Source of the DNA: Gammaproteobacteria bacterium
GTDB lineage: Bacteria; Pseudomonadota; Gammaproteobacteria; SG8-11
NCBI GenBank assembly: GCA_024641505.1
Contig: JAHECY010000004.1
Location: forward strand, 1-64,000
Direction of reading: 5' to 3'
Length of the DNA: 64,000 bases
Positions within the stretch are counted from its first letter, which is position 1. Each line of letters begins with the position of its first letter. The position numbers were made by a program, and so were the translations under genes. Shown here one piece after another: positions 1 through 8,322 of this stretch. A model generated the notes under the pieces. That model did not search any database, had not been told where the DNA came from, and saw nothing but the letters and a program-made list of their open reading frames with translations.

Positions 1-144
1 CCCCCGGGTGCCTGCCGCCCAGACCCGACGTATCACGGTAAATGCATGATGTAAAACCGCATATGCCCGGCAGGTGTCAGCGTGATGCCGCCGGGCGACG
101 TGGTGTGGACTTTTTTTGAATATTTCACGAAAGGAACAATAGGC

Positions 145-1533
145 ATGCCGTACAAGTACAGCTCAGGAATCATGGGTGGCGTTATCCTGCTTTATGCGTT
201 GATGGTGCCGGGCGCTTTTGCCGCGCTGCCGGTGGCGGACGGTGATGGGCAACCGTTGCCGACATTAGCGCCGGTGCTGGAAAAAGTGCGACCCGCGGTG
301 GTGAACATCGCCACCAAGGGATTCGTGCGTGAGCAGGAAAATCCTTTATTGCGAGACCCGTTTTTCCGTTTCTTTTTTGATCTGCCTGATCGGCGCCCGC
401 AGCCTCGGCAGCGACAGGAGCAAAGTCTGGGTTCCGGCGTTATCGTCGACGCGGACAAGGGTTACATCATCACCAATAACCACGTCATCGATAAAGCGGA
501 TGAAATCACGGTAACGCTGGTGGATGGCCGCAATCTCTCCGCCAAGCTGGTGGGAACGGATCCGGAAGCGGATATCGCCGTTATTCAAGTGCCCGCGGAA
601 AACCTGACCGCGTTGCCAACGGCCGACTCCGATGTGTTACGAGTGGGCGACTTCGTGGTCGCCATCGGCAATCCCTTCGGATTGGGGCAGACGGTCACGT
701 CAGGTATTGTCAGCGCCTTGGGGCGCACCGGTCTGGGGATCGAGGGTTACGAAGACTTCATTCAAACCGACGCTTCGATCAATCCCGGTAATTCCGGCGG
801 TGCATTGATCAATCTGCGTGGCGAGCTGGTGGGCATCAATACCGCGATACTCGCGCCCGGTGGCGGCAATGTCGGCATCGGTTTCGCCATTCCCATCAAT
901 ATGGCGCGCAATATCATGGGGCAATTGGTGACCCATGGTGAAGTCAAGCGCGGACAGTTGGGTGTCATTATCCAGGATCTGACGCCGGAGTTGGCCAATG
1001 CCTTTGATATCGAAGTACACAAAGGCGCGGTTATCGCCGAGGTGATGAACGGTTCACCCGCGGATAAGGCCGGCATCAAAGTCGGTGACGTGATCGTGGA
1101 AGTCGGCGGGCATAAAATCAGTAACGCGGGAGAACTGCGCAACCGCCTGGGCTTGCTGCGGGTCGGCGAACAAGTCGAACTCAAGGTGTTGCGCGAAGGC
1201 AAACCCCGGACCTTGCAAGCCAAGATCGGCGCGCCCCAGTTGGACAGCGTTGCCGGTGATGCTCTCTATGATCGTCTGGCGGGTGCGGTTTTCGGCGAAA
1301 TCAATCAATCATCGCCGTTGTACGGCAAAGTGGAAGGAATAATCGTGTCTGAGGTGCAGTCCAACAGTCCCGCCTTTCGCACGGGTTTGCGCAAGGGAGA
1401 TCTGATCGTATCGGTGAACCGGCGCAAGGTGACGACCCTGAAGGATTTTGAAAATATTGCCAAGGCCAGTCGTCAGGGGCTGTTGTTGAATATCCAACGC
1501 GGTAACAGCGCGATGTTCGTGCTGGTGAAGTGA
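145..1533 (+). CDS. degQ: DegQ-type periplasmic serine protease (HtrA family)
   Basis: Periplasmic protein-quality-control protease/chaperone, 462 aa. An N-terminal hydrophobic segment ending near AFA (residues 10-26) reads as a signal peptide. The trypsin-like domain shows the full triad: His113 in NNHVID, Asp143 in EADIAV and Ser217 in GNSGG. Two PDZ domains follow (about 265-355 and 370-460). The loop before the catalytic domain is short, more like DegQ/MucD than DegP. I chose the ATG at 145 because AAAGGA lies about 10 nt upstream and the signal peptide begins there; a GTG at 82 in the same frame would put a non-signal extension in front. It ends 50 nt before a convergent methyltransferase gene. 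Family assignment is firm; DegQ versus MucD naming is not settled by sequence alone. Confidence 0.93.
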   Translation: MPYKYSSGIMGGVILLYALMVPGAFAALPVADGDGQPLPTLAPVLEKVRPAVVNIATKGFVREQENPLLRDPFFRFFFDLPDRRPQPRQRQEQSLGSGVIVDADKGYIITNNHVIDKADEITVTLVDGRNLSAKLVGTDPEADIAVIQVPAENLTALPTADSDVLRVGDFVVAIGNPFGLGQTVTSGIVSALGRTGLGIEGYEDFIQTDASINPGNSGGALINLRGELVGINTAILAPGGGNVGIGFAIPINMARNIMGQLVTHGEVKRGQLGVIIQDLTPELANAFDIEVHKGAVIAEVMNGSPADKAGIKVGDVIVEVGGHKISNAGELRNRLGLLRVGEQVELKVLREGKPRTLQAKIGAPQLDSVAGDALYDRLAGAVFGEINQSSPLYGKVEGIIVSEVQSNSPAFRTGLRKGDLIVSVNRRKVTTLKDFENIAKASRQGLLLNIQRGNSAMFVLVK

Positions 1534-1583
1534 TCGATATCGCCGGTGGTGCCGGGGCTTGGTGGCGCGGTGTCGCCACCGAG

Positions 1584-2255
1584 CTACAGGCGGCCGGTGA
1601 TGATCATGTGCCGGTCAGATACGATTTTAATCGTTAATTGCGTTAACTGCGCGTCCGTCAGTTGCGCTTGCACCTCCGCTGGCGTGAAGGCGGCCAGCAG
1701 GGATTGATAGAAGTCATGCTGGAGTATGTCCGGTTCGGTGCCGGCGTAGTGTTGCACCAAATGGCGCGCTGCCGTGGTGCTGGCCGGACGGAACAGGTCC
1801 ATGATGTAGACGATGGTGCCCGTCTGGCCGCACTGTTTTACGGTTTGCCACATCACCCGCGGATCATGCAGGTGGTGCAGCAGGCTGTTGGACACGATGA
1901 TGTCGTACGGCGCATTGGGTAAGTCGATGCAGGGCAGGAGGCGTTGCCAGAGCTGGATGCGCCCGGCAAGTCCCGCACGGGTCAGGAGTGTCGCCCCTTG
2001 CGCGAGCATGGCGGCGGCGCCGTCGACGCCGTCAAAGTGCATCTCCGGAAAGCGGCGCGCGAAGCGCACCGTGATATCCGCCGGACCGCAACCCAGGTCG
2101 ACGACCCTGGCCGCGCGTGGCGCCGCCGGGTACCGTTCGACGAACAATGCCACGCACAAGTCATGGGGCGCGGCGAAGTCCGCACCGGCATAAGCTGCCG
2201 CTTGTGCCGTGTCATCCATGAGTTCCGGTTCGGGAGTGCGCGCCAGTGTGCTCAT
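1584..2255 (-). CDS. class I SAM-dependent methyltransferase
   Basis: A 223-aa class I methyltransferase. The SAM-binding motif I is VVDLGCGPADIT, followed by an acidic post-I region (FDGVDGA) and motif IV-like IIVSNSLLHHL. The substrate cannot be deduced. The ATG at 2255 overlaps the lysA stop codon as ATGA, the usual sign of translational coupling, so it is the last gene of an lptM-like/lysA/methyltransferase operon. A longer open frame upstream only reads lysA out of frame. Between this gene and degQ the two strands converge, with no obvious terminator in the 50-nt gap. Confidence 0.8.
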   Translation of the reverse strand: MSTLARTPEPELMDDTAQAAAYAGADFAAPHDLCVALFVERYPAAPRAARVVDLGCGPADITVRFARRFPEMHFDGVDGAAAMLAQGATLLTRAGLAGRIQLWQRLLPCIDLPNAPYDIIVSNSLLHHLHDPRVMWQTVKQCGQTGTIVYIMDLFRPASTTAARHLVQHYAGTEPDILQHDFYQSLLAAFTPAEVQAQLTDAQLTQLTIKIVSDRHMIITGRL

Positions 2256-3502
2256 GCGGGCAAGATGGATTCCCCGCGGATCAGATCCGCCAGCGTTTCC
2301 CGCTGCCGCGTGACATAAAATTCCGAGCCGTCCACGATGACTTCCGCAACCCGGGGGCGAGAATTGTAGTTCGAACTCATGCTGAATCCGTACGCGCCGG
2401 CGGAACGCACCGCCAGCAGGTCGTCCTGGGCCAGGGTCAGTTGCCGTTCTTTGCCAAGGAAGTCGCCGGTTTCGCACACTGGCCCTACCACATCATAGGT
2501 ATGAGAGGGCTGGGTTGAGCCTTGGGTGACCGGAATGATTTCCTGCCAGCTGTTGTAGAGGGAAGGCCGAATCAGATCGTTCATGGCGGCATCGACGACG
2601 GCGAAGTGTTTCTGGCCGTTGTCTTTCAGATGCAGCACGCGTGTTAGGAGAATGCCTGCATTGCCTACGATGGCGCGGCCGGGCTCCATGATAATTTTAT
2701 ACTTGGCACGGTCAAGTCGATCGGCGACCGCCTGCGCGTAGGTAGCGGGCTCCGGTGGCGCCTCATTGCGGTAGCGGATACCGAGGCCGCCGCCGATGTC
2801 CAGATGCTCAATGTGAATGCCGTCGTTGCGCAGTTCCTTGATCAAGGCCAGTACCCGGTCGATGGCGTCGATGAATGGCGTGACGCTGGTGAGTTGCGAT
2901 CCGATATGGCAGTCCAGTCCCTTGACCGCGAGATGCGGTGACGCCGCCGCATAGCGATACAGGCGCCGCGCGTTTTCAATGTCGATGCCGAATTTATTCT
3001 CGCGCAGCCCGGTGGAAATATAGGGATGGGTCTGGGCATCAACATCCGGGTTGACCCGTATGGCGACGGGTACCACCTTGCGGGCGTCCCTGGCGACTTG
3101 TTCGGTCATATAGAGTTCGGATTCAGATTCGAGATTGAACGAATATATTCCCTGTTGTAACGCGTAGGAGATTTCTTCGCGGGTTTTGCCGACGCCGGAA
3201 AAGACCACTTTTCCCGGATCGCCACCCGCGGCCAGCACCCGATGCAACTCACCCATGGAGACGATGTCAAACCCGGATCCCAGGCGCGCCAGGATGTTCA
3301 GCAATCCCAGGTTGGAGTTCGCCTTGACCGCATAGCAGATGAGATGGTCCTGGTCGCCGAAAGCGCGGTCGAACGCGTGCCAATGGCGTTCCAGCGTGGC
3401 GCGGGAGTAGATATAACAAGGTGTTCCGACCTGTGCGGTGATGTTCCGCACCGGTACGTCTTCGGCGTACAGTTCCGCGCCGCGATAATTGAAATGGTCC
3501 AT
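2252..3502 (-). CDS. lysA: diaminopimelate decarboxylase
   Basis: Last step of lysine synthesis: PLP-dependent decarboxylation of meso-diaminopimelate in the cytoplasm. 416 aa, the usual length. The alanine-racemase-like barrel carries the PLP lysine Lys60 in YAVKAN, the HIGSQ motif, a glycine loop (GGGLGI), EPGR for phosphate binding, and the CETGDFLG motif that supplies the active-site cysteine from the partner subunit. It starts 5 nt after the LptM-like lipoprotein gene, a neighbourhood common in gammaproteobacteria, and overlaps the methyltransferase gene by 4 nt at its 3' end. Confidence 0.97.
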   Translation of the reverse strand: MDHFNYRGAELYAEDVPVRNITAQVGTPCYIYSRATLERHWHAFDRAFGDQDHLICYAVKANSNLGLLNILARLGSGFDIVSMGELHRVLAAGGDPGKVVFSGVGKTREEISYALQQGIYSFNLESESELYMTEQVARDARKVVPVAIRVNPDVDAQTHPYISTGLRENKFGIDIENARRLYRYAAASPHLAVKGLDCHIGSQLTSVTPFIDAIDRVLALIKELRNDGIHIEHLDIGGGLGIRYRNEAPPEPATYAQAVADRLDRAKYKIIMEPGRAIVGNAGILLTRVLHLKDNGQKHFAVVDAAMNDLIRPSLYNSWQEIIPVTQGSTQPSHTYDVVGPVCETGDFLGKERQLTLAQDDLLAVRSAGAYGFSMSSNYNSRPRVAEVIVDGSEFYVTRQRETLADLIRGESILPA

Positions 3503-3507
3503 AATGC

Positions 3508-3669
3508 TCAGTTGTTGGTTTTGGGTTGGGGGGTGATCGGGCCTTTCTTCACCGCATCCGGTTTGGCGGGGGGTGGCAAATACAGGTCGTCCTTATAGCC
3601 GCAGCCCGTTTGCATGAGCAATACGCAGGAAAGGAAAACAGTCGCGAGTACAATACCGGAGCGGATCAC
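3508..3669 (-). CDS. lptM: LptM/YifL-like small lipoprotein
   Basis: A 53-aa lipoprotein. It starts at GTG 3669 with GAGGAA about 5 nt upstream. Residues 5-22 are hydrophobic and end in TGC, with Cys23 as the likely lipidated residue. The mature start GYKDDLYLPPP matches the CG.KG.LYLP pattern of LptM (YifL), which in E. coli assists oxidative maturation of the LPS translocon LptD. A Pro/Lys-rich tail follows. Its position 5 nt upstream of lysA is the usual one for this family in gammaproteobacteria. A function in LptD assembly is transferred from the family, not shown here. Confidence 0.82.
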   Translation of the reverse strand: MIRSGIVLATVFLSCVLLMQTGCGYKDDLYLPPPAKPDAVKKGPITPQPKTNN

Positions 3670-3729
3670 AGGTTCCTCAATTCATTAAGTGGCGCAAAGG
3701 TGGCATTATAGCGTATTTTGGTAACTACC

Positions 3730-4416
3730 ATGGAGTTCGAAACCGACATGATTATTGTTGATCCTCCCCGGCAACCTGCCCAGGCGGCCGTCATCTGGCT
3801 TCATGGCTTGGGTGCCGACGGCCATGATTTTGCGGGTATTCAGCGCAGGTTAGGGTTGCCGGCGGGTCACGCGATTCGCTTTATTTTTCCGCATGCGCCG
3901 ATGCAGCCGGTGACCGTTAATGGCGGGTATGTGATGCGTGCCTGGTACGATATCTATGATATCGGGCCGGATAAACCCGAGGATCAGAAGGGATTGGAAC
4001 GGGCGGAAAAGGCGTTGCATGACATGGTGGCGCAACTGGAGGCCGATGGTATCCCGCCCGAGCGCATTGTCCTGGCAGGTTTCTCCCAGGGCGGCGCTGT
4101 CAGTTTGTTTACGGCATTGCGGGCGTCACGGCCGTTCTGCGGGGTCATCGCATTGTCCACCTATCTGCCGCTGGCGCAAATGGTTGCGACCACTATTACT
4201 CCGGCAGGTAAAGCGACGCCGGTATGGATGGCGCACGGTGATGGCGATGAGGTGGTGCCGCTGGTGTTTGGTGAATTGTCACGGGACCGGATGCGGGGTT
4301 TGGACGTGGCGGTGGAGTGGCACAGCTATGGCATGGGCCACAGTGTTGTGGACGCGGAAATCAGTGATTTGGGAGACTGGTTGCGTGCGCGTATCGGGCC
4401 CACCGTGGCGCCTTGA
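3730..4416 (+). CDS. carboxylesterase / phospholipase, alpha/beta hydrolase
   Basis: A 228-aa esterase of the phospholipase/carboxylesterase family (EstB/YpfH/acyl-protein-thioesterase type), probably cytoplasmic as no signal peptide is seen. The nucleophile elbow is GFSQG with Ser119; the Asp is in HGDGDEVVP and the His in GMGHSV. The N-terminal oxyanion-hole motif WLHGLGADG is typical. The start is ATG 3730; TTG 3718 and ATG 3748 are also in frame and none has a strong ribosome site. It is divergent from the lptM-like/lysA operon. The substrate is unknown. Confidence 0.87.
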   Translation: MEFETDMIIVDPPRQPAQAAVIWLHGLGADGHDFAGIQRRLGLPAGHAIRFIFPHAPMQPVTVNGGYVMRAWYDIYDIGPDKPEDQKGLERAEKALHDMVAQLEADGIPPERIVLAGFSQGGAVSLFTALRASRPFCGVIALSTYLPLAQMVATTITPAGKATPVWMAHGDGDEVVPLVFGELSRDRMRGLDVAVEWHSYGMGHSVVDAEISDLGDWLRARIGPTVAP

Positions 4417-4557
4417 TTACCTTAATATTAAAAAGATGTATTTCCCGATGCTTAAGCCCTGGAGCGCGGGGAGCAGGCCATGTCAGAATCCGTGCTTGCT
4501 GTTACCATGGACCTTTGTTTGGCGGCAATAACGCGGTCGCGTATTGGAGAACAACCT

Positions 4558-5367
4558 ATGATTCAAAAGCTAAATCTGGAACAAGCTGTTGCATTACTCA
4601 ACCAGCATCCCGTCCCCTGCGCCCTGTTCAATGGCCAAGGGCAGCCGGTCTGGATGCATGCGGGGTTGGCAGCTGTATTGCAGCGACCGAATGTGGAGTT
4701 GTCTGCTATGAGCCTGGCGGACGTTGAGGGTCAACTTACCCCGGTACCCGGCGATCTGGTACAAACCGCATCGGGTATCTACGCCCTGGTAAAGGATGTC
4801 ATTGCGGTGGGCGGGACCTCCTATCAGGCCCGCTATTTTCTTGATGCGCGCGCGCAAAGCGATAATAAAGTATTGCGGGAGCGTCTGGAGAAAGAGGCTA
4901 TGGTGGACGCAGACACAGGACTGCTCACCTACAGTGCGCTGATCAAAAATCTGGACTTGTTGGTGACCCGCAGTCGTCGCTACGGAAATCCTGTTTCACT
5001 GCTGAAGATTCACGTGGCATTGGACACCGGCGCTGTGTCTGCCGCGGACCTGCTCACGGCCGTGGGGCATTTACTCAAGGATCAGTTGCGCTGGGCGGAT
5101 TTAATTGGGCGCACCGAAGATGAACGTTTTGTAATCATTATGCCGGAGACTTCCGACGGTGCAGCGCAAATCATTATCGATAAGATCCGCGAGCGTTTGA
5201 AGACATTGACTGTACCCTACGCCGATGGCGTTCCATGCGGTGTACGCGCGTGCTATGGATTGACCGCATGGCGTAAAGGGGACGATAGCACCATGGTGTT
5301 GAACAGATTGCATGATGCGTTGACTGCCGCTGATGCCGGGAAGGGCACGGATCTGGTGATCAAGTGA
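4558..5367 (+). CDS. PAS-like/degenerate GGDEF domain protein
   Basis: A 269-aa cytoplasmic protein. Residues about 5-100 look like a PAS-type sensor fold; about 115-265 form a GGDEF-type domain, recognisable from DADTGLLT, DLIGRTEDERF and the terminal A.......G.DLVI. The catalytic GGDEF is replaced by RTEDERF (codons at 5107-5130), so diguanylate cyclase activity is unlikely; it may bind a nucleotide or a partner, or be an orphan receptor. The ATG 4558 has GGAG 8 nt upstream; an upstream ATG at 4480 also has GGAG and would add 26 residues, so the start is open. Confidence 0.72.
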   Translation: MIQKLNLEQAVALLNQHPVPCALFNGQGQPVWMHAGLAAVLQRPNVELSAMSLADVEGQLTPVPGDLVQTASGIYALVKDVIAVGGTSYQARYFLDARAQSDNKVLRERLEKEAMVDADTGLLTYSALIKNLDLLVTRSRRYGNPVSLLKIHVALDTGAVSAADLLTAVGHLLKDQLRWADLIGRTEDERFVIIMPETSDGAAQIIIDKIRERLKTLTVPYADGVPCGVRACYGLTAWRKGDDSTMVLNRLHDALTAADAGKGTDLVIK

Positions 5368-5405
5368 GTCGGCGCATGTCCCGGTTTGGGGGCGCCCGGT
5401 AACCG

Positions 5406-5434
5406 TTGCCACCGATGGTAATATTTCATATTCT
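5406..5434 (+). promoter_or_regulatory. sigma-70-type promoter before the candidate sRNA
   Basis: TTGCCA at 5406-5411 and TATTCT at 5429-5434 are separated by 17 nt, a good match to -35/-10 (5 of 6 and 4 of 6). The predicted start is near 5441. No open reading frame follows on this strand before the terminator at 5559. Confidence 0.45.
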
Positions 5435-5440
5435 CCCTGT

Positions 5441-5588
5441 AGTTTAATTCATGGTGACGCGTGGTCACTGACGGTAGATTAGGGGCGTAGGTGATTAATT
5501 GGATCGGTTCGGACCACTGATTAATTATCCTCATCTCCAATCTACCTCTCCATAGTTAGCCACTTCCCCGGGAAGTGGCTTTTTTTTA
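5441..5588 (+). ncRNA. candidate small RNA
   Basis: A stretch of about 148 nt bounded by a good promoter and an intrinsic terminator and lacking a convincing ORF. It holds a small hairpin (GTGAC...GTCAC near 5454-5468), two copies of TGATTAATT (near 5492 and 5518) with a short TGG...CCA stem between them, and a C/T-rich single-stranded section (CTCATCTCCAATCTACCTCTCC) that could pair with target ribosome sites. I do not recognise the family; it is not 6S, tmRNA, RNase P or SRP. The identification rests only on promoter, structure and terminator. Confidence 0.4.
5559..5588 (+). terminator. Rho-independent terminator
   Basis: GCCACTTCCC / GGGAAGTGGC form a near-perfect 10-bp stem with almost no loop, followed directly by eight T. 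This is one of the strongest intrinsic terminators in the window. Confidence 0.85.
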
Positions 5589-5714
5589 CTGTATGTACAG
5601 AGCTTGGCAGCCGGTACGCCGTGGTGCGGGGTGGGTCTATGGTAGCGGGCGTAAAGCAGTAGCGTATGGCCGGATCACATGGGCCGTGATCATGTCGGAA
5701 ATACGGCCGCATCG

Positions 5715-5876
5715 TTAGCGTTGACTGTTGAGCATGGAAAGCGGGAGCGGCGTTGCCGGCGACATGTCCGCAGATTGCGGCTCGACATCATACAACCAGG
5801 ACTGGCACAGTCCCAGGATAACGACGATTATAATGCTGATAATAAAATCCTTAATGGAACGGTTAAAATTACCCAT
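5715..5876 (-). CDS. small single-pass membrane protein (hypothetical)
   Basis: A 53-codon ORF with AGGCGG 5-10 nt before ATG 5876. Residues 9-24 are strongly hydrophobic (FIISIIIVVILGL), preceded by a polar N-terminus containing Lys/Arg and followed by WLYD and a Pro-rich tail. The layout fits a small inner-membrane protein, N-in. It is divergent from the Crp/Fnr gene. I do not recognise a family, and the region could still be non-coding. Confidence 0.38.
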   Translation of the reverse strand: MGNFNRSIKDFIISIIIVVILGLCQSWLYDVEPQSADMSPATPLPLSMLNSQR

Positions 5877-6078
5877 GTGCACCGCCTGACACTTATTTGT
5901 CGGTAACGCCAGTGTATGATCCGTTTGGTGTGCGGCGCCAGTGGAAAATTACCAGGGAAGGCCTGAGCAATTTTGGTGCGGTAATAGTCGCCAGGGGGGG
6001 TGCACTTTGTGATGTTTTATCGCGTCGACGGTGGAATGGCAGTGATTAGACTTGTTCCACGGCCGGTGTGCATGTAAA

Positions 6079-6106
6079 TTTACATAAATCATCCGTATCC
6101 TATAAG
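6079..6106 (+). promoter_or_regulatory. promoter of the Crp/Fnr-type regulator gene
   Basis: TTTACA at 6079-6084 and TATAAG at 6101-6106 with a 16-nt spacer. The predicted start near 6113 leaves a leader of about 26 nt before ATG 6139. Confidence 0.5.
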
Positions 6107-6138
6107 CAGAATATTGGCTTATCCATTTAAATAATTCA

Positions 6139-6837
6139 ATGTATAATGACGACATGTTTACATCGGCGAAATCAATGGATACTGAATCGATACCGTTAAG
6201 TAATGTTCCCCTGTTCTCCGGTTTAAGTGAGCAGGAGATTCAGGCGATCTCTCATCACGCCGTGACCAAGCGGTTCATCAAGAATACGGTAGTCATCAAT
6301 GAAGGTGACAACTCCGATTCCTTATATGTGATTCTCTCGGGCCGTGTGAAAATTTACTTGAGCGATGAGGATGGCAAAGAAGTGATTCTCAACAACCAGG
6401 GGCCGGGTGATTATTTCGGTGAGCTGGCGCTGATTGACGAGGCCCCCCGGTCCGCCTCCGTGATGACCACGGAGGATTGTAAATTATCTATTATCAATAA
6501 GCATGATTTTGCGGCTTGTTTAAAAAACCACCCGGAAATAGCGTTAAGCCTGATCAAGGACCTGAGCGCACGCATGCGTTCCTTGACAGAGAATGTCAAG
6601 AGTCTGGCGTTAATGGACGTTTACGGACGCGTTGCCCGGACTTTGCTCAATCTGGCCGTCGAAGAAAACGGCAAGCTCGTGATTCAGGAAAAGCTCACCC
6701 AAAAAGATATTGCCAATATGGTGGGCGCCTCCCGTGAGATGGTAAGCCGAATTCTGAAGGACTTGTCCATCGGCGGCTACATCTCCGTGGATAAGCGGCG
6801 CATCACCATCAATGAACGACTGCCAGCTGCCTGGTAA
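6139..6837 (+). CDS. Crp/Fnr-family transcriptional regulator
   Basis: A 232-aa DNA-binding regulator. Residues about 22-140 form a cyclic-nucleotide-binding beta-roll with a well-preserved phosphate-binding cassette (FGELAL....PRSASV), which suggests cAMP or a similar ligand. A dimerisation helix follows, then a winged helix-turn-helix (LTQKDIANMVGASREMVSRI). There is no N-terminal Cys cluster, so it is not an FNR-type oxygen sensor. Start codons at 6139, 6154 and 6175 are possible; none has a clear ribosome site, and 6139 fits the promoter best. The stop lies 6 nt from a convergent gene. Confidence 0.9.
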   Translation: MYNDDMFTSAKSMDTESIPLSNVPLFSGLSEQEIQAISHHAVTKRFIKNTVVINEGDNSDSLYVILSGRVKIYLSDEDGKEVILNNQGPGDYFGELALIDEAPRSASVMTTEDCKLSIINKHDFAACLKNHPEIALSLIKDLSARMRSLTENVKSLALMDVYGRVARTLLNLAVEENGKLVIQEKLTQKDIANMVGASREMVSRILKDLSIGGYISVDKRRITINERLPAAW

Positions 6838-6843
6838 CACCGG

Positions 6844-7503
6844 TCAATCATGGCCTTGGAGGTGGAACAGCGCCGCAAAGCCCAGGAAATTCCCTGCCAC
6901 ATCATCCTTGATTTTGACTTCAGTTGTGCCCGGGCCGGCGTCGCGGTCGTAGTGGCCGGTATAACGCATGTAGCGCGTGCCGCCAGTGAAGCTCAGGGTA
7001 ACGGGACGTGACAATATAAGGTCGTACCCTACCACCAAGCCGGCGCCATAGCCGCGGATAAACCCGTCATACTCTTTTTTATTGCCAAAGAAATGCCGAT
7101 CCTGGAATTCATCGTAGGCGGTCAATTTCACTTGGGGGCCGAGCCATAAGCGGTGACGCGCCGTCTCGAGCAGCCGCAATCCGAAGGTCTGGGTAAGGGT
7201 CATGCCGGAGTAATGAATATTGTAACTGTCATTATTCAAATAACTGGATTCCATGCCGATGCCGAGGCGGTAGTTAAATACCGAGGGGCTGGCCACGGCG
7301 GTATCCAGGACGGCCCCTACATGGAAAGTCTCGCGGTCGACATTATCGTCGCCAGGCCAGTTTTCGTCGCTCGAGCCCACATCTATTCCCAGGCCGACAG
7401 CGTGACAAACCGGAGTGAACTGGGTGACCAAGACCAGACCCATTAAAAAACTCAGGCGCTGTTTGATTGGTGGCAGGGTGGTGCGAAGTCTGGCGTATGA
7501 CAT
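6844..7503 (-). CDS. small outer-membrane beta-barrel protein
   Basis: A 219-aa protein with a signal peptide (hydrophobic 16-32, ending CHA). The mature part shows alternating polar/aromatic strands such as FNYRLGIGM, HRLWLGPQVKLTAYD and YGAGLVVGYDL, and ends in a strand, as expected of an 8-10-stranded OmpW/OmpA-like barrel. No specific family is recognised. It is monocistronic as far as can be seen and is convergent with the Crp/Fnr gene. Confidence 0.7.
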   Translation of the reverse strand: MSYARLRTTLPPIKQRLSFLMGLVLVTQFTPVCHAVGLGIDVGSSDENWPGDDNVDRETFHVGAVLDTAVASPSVFNYRLGIGMESSYLNNDSYNIHYSGMTLTQTFGLRLLETARHRLWLGPQVKLTAYDEFQDRHFFGNKKEYDGFIRGYGAGLVVGYDLILSRPVTLSFTGGTRYMRYTGHYDRDAGPGTTEVKIKDDVAGNFLGFAALFHLQGHD

Positions 7504-7726
7504 CGTCGTGTCTCAACATCGGGATCAGTTGTAAAAATCGTAACATTGTCGGAGTAGGCGCAGTAAATGGGCAAAACATGCATGGACATGGGCAAGATGT
7601 GTGGCATCTTGTCACGAGGGCGACAACCGTGCATCTCCGGATGCGCGTGGCTGATGGGCGGGGGTCGTCACCGGTGCGATTTGGACTGCGCCTTGGTCAT
7701 GGGAATGGCGCTTACAGGTAAGGATT

Positions 7727-7802
7727 TGGTGCCGATGTGCGGAATCGAACCGCAGACCTACGCATTACGAGTGCGTTGCTCTACCATCTGAGCTACACCG
7801 GC
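7727..7802 (-). tRNA. tRNA-Thr (anticodon CGT)
   Basis: A 76-nt tRNA including encoded CCA. The acceptor stem GCCGGTG pairs with CATCGGC (one G-T), the D-arm contains GCTC..GAGC, the anticodon stem-loop is ACGCA-CTCGTAA-TGCGT giving anticodon CGT for codon ACG, and the T-arm is TGCGG-TTCGATT-CCGCA. A TACAAT -10-like element lies about 17 nt upstream (7819-7824). It follows the Fur-family gene on the same strand. Confidence 0.96.
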
Positions 7803-7880
7803 AGGGTGGGCAAAGCGGATTGTAACACTCCCGCGCCCGATTCGGATGGGGGCGGGCAATGAGTTTGGGAAAATTACTGG

Positions 7881-8291
7881 CTACTGGCGACGAACCTTGA
7901 AGATCACATCAACCGTCTCCAGTTGGGTGCCCGCCGGTGGCTCGGGGATTTTACCAAGCACCAGTTCGGAATGCTGAACGTCCTGCAATTCCCCGGTATC
8001 AACATTGTAAAAATGATAGTGCGAACTGGTATTGGAATCGAAGAACACCTTGCTTGGATCAATGATGACTTCTTTGACCAGGCCCTTACGGGCAAACAAT
8101 CCCAGCGTGTTGTATACCGTCGCTTTCGACACCACGGGTCTGTCTTTATTGACGATGGTGAGGACCTGATCAGCCGACAGGTGCTGGGGTTTGTTGAACA
8201 GTACGGCGGCGATTTCTACCCGTTGGTGCGTGGGGGAGATATCATGCTGGGTTAGCATTTGAACAATTTCTTTCATTGTAGATACCATCAT
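7881..8291 (-). CDS. Fur-family regulator lacking all cysteines
   Basis: A 136-aa Fur-superfamily repressor. The N-terminal winged helix is clear (ISPTHQRVEIA ... ATVYNTLGLF), followed by a dimerisation half with SSHYHFYNVDTGEL. There is no cysteine in the whole protein, so the structural CxxC zinc sites of Fur/PerR/Zur are absent; the metal-site histidines (HLS and HYH) remain. That composition is reminiscent of Irr-like members, but the assignment is uncertain. Start codons at 8291, 8288 and 8276 are in frame without a clear ribosome site. Likely targets are iron or peroxide genes. Confidence 0.85.
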   Translation of the reverse strand: MMVSTMKEIVQMLTQHDISPTHQRVEIAAVLFNKPQHLSADQVLTIVNKDRPVVSKATVYNTLGLFARKGLVKEVIIDPSKVFFDSNTSSHYHFYNVDTGELQDVQHSELVLGKIPEPPAGTQLETVDVIFKVRRQ

Positions 8292-8304
8292 GGCCAGAAT
8301 TTTA

Positions 8305-8322
8305 CATATTAGTCATATTAGT
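8305..8322. promoter_or_regulatory. tandem repeat in the Fur-homologue promoter
   Basis: Two abutting copies of CATATTAGT, in an A/T-rich stretch immediately upstream of the Fur-family gene. The position suits an autoregulatory operator; it does not match the classical Fur box. Confidence 0.3.

Noticed and set aside
1-144. Possible end of a gene at the window start
   Set aside because: No frame there with recognisable sequence; only the degQ leader can be supported.
5253-5540. 95-codon minus strand frame
   Set aside because: Overlaps the degenerate GGDEF gene and the candidate sRNA promoter; no ribosome site.
7567-7791. Cys/Met-rich + strand frame of 74 codons
   Set aside because: Runs into the tRNA-Thr gene on the other strand and lacks a credible start.
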